Source: Histomonas meleagridis (Eukaryota > Parabasalia > Tritrichomonadida > Dientamoebidae). Taken from it: a DNA stretch of 64,000 nucleotides. The notes below the pieces were generated by a model. That model made no database searches and was not told where the DNA came from. It saw only the letters and a list, made by a program, of their open reading frames with translations. The translations under genes were made by a program, and so were the position numbers. Numbering within the stretch: position 1 is the first letter of the stretch; every line of letters begins with the position of its first letter. The stretch spans positions 1,426,001 through 1,490,000 of the forward strand of contig WSYJ01000149.1 in assembly GCA_020186115.1 (NCBI GenBank). Direction: 5' to 3'. Shown in pieces: positions 20,358-28,748 of this stretch.

Positions 20358-21392
20358 CTATCCAATTTTAACATTAATAGTCCAAAAGAAGAAGTCTTCA
20401 TTGCATCCTATTCCAAAACAGTCTGTTTGGCAATCAGATGCAGTTACATTTGAAGGAATTGGTATCTGAATTGAATCTTTTTTGGCTTCAATTACAACTT
20501 CCTTTTCCTCAATTCTTATAGAGTAGTCAAGTGGTGGCTTAGGAATAATATGGTCTTCTATGAGGGAATCTTGTTCATATGTTCCATCTTTTATCGTGTA
20601 AACCATTGAATTTGTTGTGGTAAATTTAACGTTCTCTTGACGAATGTAAAAAACATCGATTGGAGCAAACAGCTTTGTCTCGATTTGATTTATGCATTCA
20701 TATACGTTCACAACCTTTTTCCATAGTTTAATAATCGGTTCGGAATACGTAAGCAATGTATTTAAATTTATAGAAAGTAATTTTGTAACTGGAGCAGAAT
20801 GAGCAGGAAACTCTTCTTCTACGGAAAAAGTAGATGTATTTAAGAAACGAACAAACCCATCATCTGTTCCAAAAACAATATGATAATAATGAGGAACAGC
20901 ACAATATACGCAATTACGAAAGCTAGGATTGGTAACAATCCATTCGCCAATACAGTAGCCATTTTCTTTGTTGAACCCTCTAAGAAATCCATCACCGCCA
21001 ATGACAATTGTTTTTGTAAAAGAGCCACAATCAATAAATGTTATTTCCCCTGGCATTCTAGCTCTAGCAAATGACTTTAAGACGATTGATTTGCTATGAT
21101 ACAGATATGAAGTTTGATAAAAAAATGGTATATGTTGATTGTAAGTTAATTTTGGAAATGTAATTAATTCAAGTATGGGCGTTGATTGCTGAAGGGCTTG
21201 AGCATCTTCGTGAACTTGTCTTTTGAGAAGAGAATTCATTCTGCTTTTTGTATCTTCAATTGAATTATATGATTTGATTTCATTTATACACTGGTCAATC
21301 TCTTCCATCATATGCTTAAATTCAATTTTCATTCTTTGTGCATTTTCTAGAAAACAATTCAACTCATTTAGTAGAGATGGATCAGGTTCCAT
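20358..21392 (-). CDS. Coiled-coil plus WD40-like propeller protein, unknown role
   Basis: A 344-residue protein. Residues 1-70 are helical and charged (RMKIEFKHMMEEIDQCINEI), probably a coiled coil. From ~95 on, beta-rich repeats with propeller features appear: VIGGDGFLRGFN, VFGTDDGFVRFLN and LLTYSEPIIKLWKK end in the D/W-like positions of WD repeats. Only four to five blades are evident, so it may pair with a partner or be divergent. No catalytic motif, signal peptide or membrane segment. Exact family not recognised. Confidence 0.6.
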   Translation of the reverse strand: MEPDPSLLNELNCFLENAQRMKIEFKHMMEEIDQCINEIKSYNSIEDTKSRMNSLLKRQVHEDAQALQQSTPILELITFPKLTYNQHIPFFYQTSYLYHSKSIVLKSFARARMPGEITFIDCGSFTKTIVIGGDGFLRGFNKENGYCIGEWIVTNPSFRNCVYCAVPHYYHIVFGTDDGFVRFLNTSTFSVEEEFPAHSAPVTKLLSINLNTLLTYSEPIIKLWKKVVNVYECINQIETKLFAPIDVFYIRQENVKFTTTNSMVYTIKDGTYEQDSLIEDHIIPKPPLDYSIRIEEKEVVIEAKKDSIQIPIPSNVTASDCQTDCFGIGCNEDFFFWTINVKIG

Positions 21393-21766
21393 TTAAATCT
21401 GACAAAAATATTTCAGAAAAAATAAAAATGACAAATATCGTTTAAGTTTGATAAGACAACGCATCACTTTTAAATTTGTTCAATTTTTTTCGTTAAATTA
21501 TCAGCATAATTTACGAAATTGAAATTTCTGATACAACCAAATCTCAAAAATGTAATTATTCCAATAAATAAAATTATTCTCAGTAATGTAAACAGTTACT
21601 AATTTTTGACATTAATAAAATGTAATGTTTTTGAGAAAATTTGTTTAATTTATGAACAAACATTACTAAAATATTAAGATCATTTTCATTTTTTACATTT
21701 TGGGTACCAATGTACTTTATCGTCCTGTATGAAATGTTATGTGAAATATTTATTAACAAGATTAAA
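21393..21766. other. Intergenic between divergent genes
   Basis: About 370 bases between the starts of the WD protein (minus) and the DUF3447 gene (plus), so it should hold both promoters. No motif stands out apart from T-rich tracts. Confidence 0.4.
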
Positions 21767-22972
21767 ATGATTAACACAGATCAAGACGATAATACAAATT
21801 CTAAGTGTGATTCTATTTACATGAGTTTACTTACATCACTTGAACAAATTATTTTTAATTTAAATGAGGAAAATCTTTCTACATCAGTTCAACAGACAAT
21901 GGAATTATATGATTCAAATTTCCCATATTCATTTAATATTGTTATAAGTAATTTGGTTTATTATAGATTTTATTCTAAGTATTATGAAATCAATACAAAT
22001 TTAAAATATTTAGAAATTCTTCAAATGAAAGAGGAAGAAAAAAACAAAAATAATTTAAAAATTATTGATATTTTTGCTAATTACTTAATATCAAAGAAAA
22101 TTATCGAAGAAGATGAACCATATTATATCATAGAAAGCATGATAAAATTAAATTTAATTGATGCAAATATTGTGAATATAATCCAATCAAAATATTTTGC
22201 GCATCGTAAACCTGAAAGTGAATATAAAGATTTTTATAATAGTGATCGATTTTGTAAAACTTTTATGAATAATAATTATAAGCTTTCAAAGAATGATTGG
22301 GAACTTCATAAGCAATTAATCGAAGAAGGAGTAAATCCTAATAAACTTTCAAAAATAATTCGAAATGATGATATTGAAAAACTTCAAGAAATATCAAATC
22401 AAAATTATTTTAATTTAAATCAAATTATTGAACCATCACTTTATGAAAGATGTTCATACATTAATCATTATATTTCATTAATTGATTATGCAGCATTTTT
22501 TGGATCCATTAAATGTTTCAAATATTTGTTATTAAATGGTTCTCGTATCAAAAATACCGGCAGTTATGCTGTGGCGAGTGGTAATTTAGAGATCATTCAT
22601 TTATGTGAGCAAAATCATGCTTCATTTAGTGGTGCATATGAAGCAGCAATTAAATTCCATCGAAATGAAATCTTTGATTATATATATGAAAATAAAATTG
22701 AAACAATTAATAATGAGCTAATACAAATATATTGTGTCTGTAGTGGAAATTATGAAATTCTTACATATTTAGAGAAAAAAGCTATTAGTATAAGTGATTC
22801 TTCTATTAATAAAGCAGCATTATATGGTAACATATATCTTGTTAAACACTTTCTTCAGAATAATTTGATACCAAATAAAATATTATTAAACTCAATCATA
22901 TCGCAAAATTTAGAACTTGTTAAATATATTCTTGAACAAGAAAATGTTAATGTGAATGATAAAGATATTTGA
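21767..22972 (+). CDS. DUF3447/ankyrin-repeat protein (head of segmented locus 2)
   Basis: A 401-residue frame from the ATG at 21767. An ATG 57 bases earlier is in frame, but the later one aligns better with the homologue at 5444. Residues ~1-190 are helical. The DUF3447 signature LIDYAAFFGSIKCFKYLLLN and then AVASGNLEIIHLCEQNHASF follow, and degenerate ankyrin repeats run to the end (YILEQENVNVNDKDI). The TGA at 22970-22972 follows directly after the last repeat, exactly where the first non-coding spacer begins. Twelve full and one terminal ankyrin module continue downstream. If these were joined, the protein would be about 820-850 residues. Ankyrin repeats bind other proteins; the partner is unknown. 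Confidence 0.82.
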   Translation: MINTDQDDNTNSKCDSIYMSLLTSLEQIIFNLNEENLSTSVQQTMELYDSNFPYSFNIVISNLVYYRFYSKYYEINTNLKYLEILQMKEEEKNKNNLKIIDIFANYLISKKIIEEDEPYYIIESMIKLNLIDANIVNIIQSKYFAHRKPESEYKDFYNSDRFCKTFMNNNYKLSKNDWELHKQLIEEGVNPNKLSKIIRNDDIEKLQEISNQNYFNLNQIIEPSLYERCSYINHYISLIDYAAFFGSIKCFKYLLLNGSRIKNTGSYAVASGNLEIIHLCEQNHASFSGAYEAAIKFHRNEIFDYIYENKIETINNELIQIYCVCSGNYEILTYLEKKAISISDSSINKAALYGNIYLVKHFLQNNLIPNKILLNSIISQNLELVKYILEQENVNVNDKDI

Positions 22973-25080
22973 TGTATTATATTTGATGTTATTTTTAATA
23001 ATTTTATATTTCAAAATATTTTTTGAAAATAAAAAAAAATATTTGAAACAGCACTTATGTATGCATCTAAAAACAATTATGTTGAAATAGTAAAAATGCT
23101 TCTTGAAAAGAAAGGAGTTGACATTAATCATAAAAATTTATATAAGTTTAATTAATTTTTATTTCAAAATCATATTTGGAAAATATTAAAATATTTTAGA
23201 ACAGCACTTTCATGGGCAGCATTTAATGGTTTTACTGAAATAGCTAAATTACTTTTGAAGCAAGAAGGAATTGATATTAATACTAAGGAAATTTATTTGT
23301 TTTATTTAGTATTTATTTTAATGATTTTATATATCAAAATAATATTTGGAAATTATTTAAATTATTTATGACAGCACTTATGTGGGCATCTAGATATGGT
23401 TATACAGAAATAGTTAAAATGCTTCTTGAACAAAAAGGAATTGATATTAATACTAAAGATATGAATTTGTTTTATTTGAAATTTATTTTAATAATTTGAT
23501 ATTTCAAAATAATATTTGGAAATTGTTTAAATTATTTGATACAGCACTTATTTTAGCATCTGAAAAAGGTTATAGAGAAATAATGAAATTACTTCTTGAA
23601 CAAAAAGGAATTGATATTGTTGTTGATAACATTTTTTTGCTTGATATAAATTTTGTTGAAATATTTCAATGTTTGAAAACAATATTTGGAAATTATTATA
23701 ATATTTTAGAACTCCACTTATGTGGGCAACATTATACGGTTATGCAGATATAGTAAAACTTCTTATTGAGAAAGAAGGAATTGATAAAAATGTTAAAGTT
23801 GTTTTCTTGAAATCATTAATGATATATATAAATAATATTTAAGAATTGTTTTAATAATTTAGTGAAGAATTTATGGTAGCACTTAAAAAAGGTCACACTG
23901 ATGTAATTAAATTGCTTCTTGAACATGAAAGAGTTTATGTGAATGATAAAGATATTTATTAATTAAATATAAAATTTATTTATATATTTTAATGTTTCAA
24001 AGTAATATTTGAAACATCAATTCTTTTAGCATCTCAACTAGGTTACACCGAAATAATAAAACTCTTACTTGAATTAAAAGGAATCAATATCAATGCTAAA
24101 GATATAAATTTATTTAATTTTATTTTTATTTTTTTATTTTAATATTTCAAAATAATATTTGATAATTATATCAATAATTTTGCACACCACTTATTTTAGC
24201 TTCTAAAAAAGGTTATACTGATACAGTAAAATTATTACTTGAGAAAGAGGGTATAGATATTAATGCTAAAGATGCATATGATTAATGTTTAAAATTTGAT
24301 ACAATGATTTTATATTTCAAGATAATATTTGGTAATACAGCCCTTATTAATGCTTCTGAAAAAGGTTTTAATGAAATTGTTAAATTGCTTCTTCAAGAAA
24401 AAGGAATTGATATAAATGCTAAAAATATTTGTTAAATTATTTTAAAACTTGTTAAAACAATTTAATATTTCAAAATAATATTTGGTGATTAAACATATTA
24501 TTTGAAACAGCACTTTATTTCGCATCCAAAAATGCATGTACAGATATAGTAAAATTACTTCTTGAACAAAAAGGAATTGATATTAATACAAAAGATATTT
24601 AATATTTTTATAGAATATTTAATTCAATAATTTAATGTTTTAAAAGAAAATTTGGAAATTATTTATATTATTTAGAACACCAATTATTATTGCATCATTT
24701 GATGGTAATACAGAAGTTGTTAAATTGCTTCTTGAACAAGAGGAAATTGATATTAATGCTAAAGATATTTATTTTTTTATTTCCAAAATATATTTTAATA
24801 ATTTTATGTTTAAAAAGAATATTTGGAGATTATTTAAATAATTTTATACAGCTTTACTTTATGCATCTTCTAATAACTATGTTGAAATAATCAAATTACT
24901 AATTAAGCAAAAAGGAATTGATCTTAATGTTAAGGACATTTATATGCTTGTTTCAATATTTCTTTTAATTATTAGACGTTAATAAATAAGATTTGGAAAT
25001 TGCTTAAAATATTACAAACAGCACTTATGATTGCTTCACAAAATAATTATCCTGAAATAGTTCAATTACTTCAGGAATAG
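22970..25080 (+). other. Array of 13 ankyrin modules separated by non-coding spacers (locus 2)
   Basis: Modules, each 32 codons and open throughout, start at 23045, 23198, 23368, 23538, 23708, 23861, 24011, 24181, 24334, 24504, 24674 and 24845. A thirteenth (25015-25080) is a short C-terminal one ending LLQE-stop. Each has the pattern x-TAL-x(2)-AS...EIVKLLLEQKGIDIN-x-KDI. Nearly all are preceded by TTT. Spacers are 75, 57, 74, 74, 74, 57, 54, 74, 57, 74, 74, 75 and 74 nt. They share a core like TTTTAATAATTTTATATTTC and AAAATAATATTTGGAAATTA, and carry stops. Adding two codons per junction would restore the usual 34-residue repeat. Neither GT...AG borders nor the trichomonad ACTAACACACAG acceptor is found. 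The alternatives are set out in the findings. Confidence 0.8.
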
Positions 25081-25850
25081 ACATTTTATTTTAACAATAT
25101 GCTTATCTAGTTGAAACTTTTTACTTGCAATAAACTACTGATGGACACAATGTTTAATGTTTTATGTCTTGAATTTTTTTAGATATTATAATAAAGCAAA
25201 TTTGCTATGTATAGTTTTATATTTTATTTATTGTGCGAAAAGCTTTATAATTTAATGAATTTAAAAATTCTTTTGGTTAACTTAATATCTTACCAGATTC
25301 AATTTATCATCATATTTTCATCACATAAAAAAGCATTATTAAAATGAAATAAATAATTATTAAAGCTTTTCTAAAAAAAACAATTAAAATTTTTTTTTTG
25401 TTTTTATCATCATCTGATTCATTATGATTTATTATGGAGTAAAATCTAGTGTGATATGATATATCTAATGAATATTCAATGATTACATATACGTAAATAA
25501 ATAAATAAATAAATAATGTCTCAATATAAGAAAATGTTCAATCCACAATAGAAATAGCATTTGTAATCTTAGGAACAATTGTATTTGCAAATGTACATAT
25601 GATACACTAAATTGTCTTGATCAAGATTTCCGTAAATGAATGTGTAAATATATGGAGTACATAAATCACTATACTTGTCTTTAATTACATCCAATTGATC
25701 TAATTGACTTTGCATATGTGATATTTCTTAATGGTTTTAACAATTTCTCTGCTGATTTAAATGTTCAATTTCATTCGAAGCAAAATCACATTAAAACTTT
25801 AATAATATTTTATTCTCATTTAAGTGAAGTTCATTCATAAAAAAAACATT
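25081..25850. other. Intergenic between the ankyrin array and the WDR11-like gene
   Basis: About 770 bases. Contains an (AAAT)n microsatellite at about 25494-25515. A minus-strand piece (~25720-25600) reads YSDLCTPYIYTFIYGNLDQD and could be a very old coding remnant, but this is weak. Confidence 0.4.
25494..25515. repeat. (AAAT)n microsatellite
   Basis: Five to six tandem AAAT units (TAAATAAATAAATAAATAAA). Confidence 0.9.
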
Positions 25851-28493
25851 TTAATTAAATTCGAATTCTATTCCTTTTTGCGTGCACTTTACCGACTGCA
25901 GTACGTCTGCCACGAAGCCAAATCCGTTGCTCCTCATTATCTCGGCCGCCTCTTTAATCTTTTTGCATGCGACCATGATCGATGCCGCCTGCAGGAAATG
26001 GTTGCCGGCGAGCAGCGTTCGCACGAGCGAGTCCAGAATCGCGCCAATGTCATTGTCATCCATTTTCGTCTTTGCAATTTCGAACACTTCTTCAACATTT
26101 CCTGTCGTCGTGAGAAGTTTCGCAGCCTCTTTGTACTGTTCTGTGATTATTAGGATGTCGGTGGCGTCGGATATCTTATTGGAGTCAATAAGCGCTGCTA
26201 CAGATGGCGCTATTGCATGTTCTGAGTCTTTAGTGTTGAAATATGCAACTTTGATCGCATCGATTACATAGTTCGAACTGTTGGGTGGGGAGGCAAGGAA
26301 TAGGTTCATAGCCTTTTCGTTGTTGCCAAGAAGTATTTCAAGCCTTGCTTTACGAATTCGAAGGACTTGATGTGATGATGAGGTTAATGCAAGCATTCCG
26401 TTGATCACATCCAAGAATGAACGGATACGATCAACTGTGAAGTTCGCGCAGAAGCAATTAGGGGCGAAACGAGTCGGTGATAAAGATCTTAAAAGTATTG
26501 CCAAAAGATTATAACCTGAATGAGAAGCAAGCTGACAAATACTGAACAGGTCTTTACTTGTTTCCTTAAGCTGTTTCATGAATTCCTCCTTTGATAAAAC
26601 ATTAATTTCTTTTGACCTCGAAAGAGGCGTGAGGCTATCGGCCGACAAGACCGTTAACGACGGTTGTGACGGTTTCTTGGCCAAAATTTGGCGACCGTTT
26701 ATCCATTTGATGGATTTTAAACATTTTTCGTCATTTACGAACTTAACATTATAGCGCTCATTATCAAATTTGATCAAACCGACAGAGTTCGCAACGTCGA
26801 CAACGAAGATATTATTTTCGTAAATTTCGATTGACGAAATTTGCTTTTTTAAGAAAGGAATTGTTAAGTTTTTATCTGACCAATCGATTACGATTATGTC
26901 TCCGTGATTTGTGCCGCATATTAAATGGTCGTTCAATGCTTTTACGACTGTTGGATATTCATTAATTTTAATTATATTAAAATCGACTTTTGTTAATAAG
27001 TGATAACTTTCTGATGAATTATCAGGAGATAGTAAATATTTCTTTCCAACCCATTTAGAAGTGATTATAATAATTTCTTCTTCACATATATCTGAAAATG
27101 TTGCTAATACTTGTGTTTGTTCAAGTATTGTAGCAAAATTATTTGTGTCTTTGAATACAAGAACGATATAACCGCTGATGACGATGGCAAAATATTTGCG
27201 GTTTTTCGATACAATTATGTCAATTGAAGATTCATAGAAATTGAATGCAGACCGAAGAAGTGAAAATGCTTTCATCGAAGGAATGTCATAGAAGAAAGCC
27301 TTAGTGGCGTTATTCGCAGCAACAACAATAGCTACAAACTTGTCTTGATTCAGCCATACAATGCGTGCGATTCTTCCTTCATATAAATGAAAGAAATTAG
27401 AAATATGAGAATCTCTTGTAATCGAAATATAACCATAAACTGATCCAGTTATTAACGAGTTATTGTATACATCAAAGTCTAGTGGTTTTGAAGGAAGCAT
27501 TTTATGGACACAACATGGAACAATATCATGATCAACAAATTCGAATATTTGTAGAAACCCACCAAGAGACAAAACAGCAATTTTGTTCTTGTAGTGAGAT
27601 TGGACGATATAAGAACGAATACTACTTTTAGGATGTGAAATATATTGGATATGATGTCGCCTGATGAGGCCATTACTTGTGACTTCATACTTCCGAAAGT
27701 GTGTACCATGAATTAGAGCAAAAATTGTTTCATTAGATTCGTCAAATGCAATATCGAAAATACGCTCATGACCCATATCAGAACCAATGACTTTAACAAG
27801 GGCTCTATCTGAGAGTGTATAAATGTTAACACCTGTCGAGCTAACAAATAAAAGTGTGTTATTGAGAAATGGATAATATCTGACTTGTTTAAGTGGATTA
27901 TCATTTATTGGAAACTTGCCACCAAGGTTGATAGTGCCACCTGTTTGTGCTGAAAGAATTTTGAAATCGCCTAAGCTTGCTGCAACTAATAGAGAATCTG
28001 AATCAAATGGTGATATTGCGAAAAAGTCTGGTGAAAAATGTAACTCGCTTGACCACAAAACTTTGTAGCTACTTTCGTCTGTAATTTGAAAACATGTAAC
28101 ATTGTTATTTGAATCTCCAATAAAAAATTTATCACTTGAAATTGTTGACCATATTGATGAAATAAGAGAACGGTCAGATGTTGTAAAGCTTGCAACAGTA
28201 CGTTTTTTAGAAAAATCAAAAACAATACCTAAAGATTTTGTTGTTATTAAAAGTTGAATTGGCGTTTGTCCATCATTATCAAAACCCATGCACCAAGAGA
28301 GCGTTGTAATGTCTTGGTTTAATGGGTTTGTTGTGAAAAGTAGTTCTAGACTTTTTGATTTATGTGAAAAAATAGATAAAATTGGTCCATTAGCCATTGC
28401 CAATAATCCACTTGGACTCCATGATAATATATTATTTTTCTCTTTATTTGATGGGTAAGTCCAATCTAAAGTTGGAAAGTTCTGTTCACTCAT
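25851..28493 (-). CDS. WDR11-like double-propeller / solenoid trafficking protein
   Basis: An 880-residue protein. It begins with a WD-type motif (LSWSPSGLLAMANGPILSIF) and continues as two beta-propellers to about residue 650. A helical solenoid follows (680-880) with TPR-like pairs (KISDATDILIITEQYKEAAK). Order, length and the content of the solenoid resemble WDR11, which with FAM91A1 tethers AP-1 vesicles at the trans-Golgi network. The first WD repeat and the final helices are the best matches; I rate the family call as likely but not certain (other WD-solenoid coat or IFT-type proteins are the alternative). The neighbouring adaptin gene, in tandem on the same strand, acts in the same pathway. 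TTAACGTTC lies 30 bases upstream of the ATG. Confidence 0.65.
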   Translation of the reverse strand: MSEQNFPTLDWTYPSNKEKNNILSWSPSGLLAMANGPILSIFSHKSKSLELLFTTNPLNQDITTLSWCMGFDNDGQTPIQLLITTKSLGIVFDFSKKRTVASFTTSDRSLISSIWSTISSDKFFIGDSNNNVTCFQITDESSYKVLWSSELHFSPDFFAISPFDSDSLLVAASLGDFKILSAQTGGTINLGGKFPINDNPLKQVRYYPFLNNTLLFVSSTGVNIYTLSDRALVKVIGSDMGHERIFDIAFDESNETIFALIHGTHFRKYEVTSNGLIRRHHIQYISHPKSSIRSYIVQSHYKNKIAVLSLGGFLQIFEFVDHDIVPCCVHKMLPSKPLDFDVYNNSLITGSVYGYISITRDSHISNFFHLYEGRIARIVWLNQDKFVAIVVAANNATKAFFYDIPSMKAFSLLRSAFNFYESSIDIIVSKNRKYFAIVISGYIVLVFKDTNNFATILEQTQVLATFSDICEEEIIIITSKWVGKKYLLSPDNSSESYHLLTKVDFNIIKINEYPTVVKALNDHLICGTNHGDIIVIDWSDKNLTIPFLKKQISSIEIYENNIFVVDVANSVGLIKFDNERYNVKFVNDEKCLKSIKWINGRQILAKKPSQPSLTVLSADSLTPLSRSKEINVLSKEEFMKQLKETSKDLFSICQLASHSGYNLLAILLRSLSPTRFAPNCFCANFTVDRIRSFLDVINGMLALTSSSHQVLRIRKARLEILLGNNEKAMNLFLASPPNSSNYVIDAIKVAYFNTKDSEHAIAPSVAALIDSNKISDATDILIITEQYKEAAKLLTTTGNVEEVFEIAKTKMDDNDIGAILDSLVRTLLAGNHFLQAASIMVACKKIKEAAEIMRSNGFGFVADVLQSVKCTQKGIEFEFN

Positions 28494-28522
28494 TTGTAAT
28501 GTTCCAACAAAATCGTGTTTTT

Positions 28523-28532
28523 GTTAACGTTC
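28523..28532 (-). promoter_or_regulatory. AACGTTA motif near the WDR11-like start
   Basis: GTTAACGTTC (plus strand) lies 30-39 bases upstream of the ATG. The same core occurs at the same distance before the adaptin gene, so it may be a shared promoter element. Confidence 0.35.
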
Positions 28533-28748
28533 TCCGGTGAACACAATTCAAATTTCACGCACAACAAAAATTTAAATTTGAAGTAGAAGCAGCAATTAAA
28601 ATAATAACGAAATAAGTTTTTTTCATTCATCATTATATAAAATCAAAAATTTTCTTATTGAAATTATCATTTTTTTATTGTTACTAACAAAAGAAATTTA
28701 TATAAAAACAACATTTATTTATAAACACAATGCCGCTATTTTTATTAT

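Noticed and set aside
22970-25014. Spacers as ordinary spliceosomal introns
   Set aside because: Borders lack a consistent GT or AG and the trichomonad acceptor motif; kept only as non-canonical joining.
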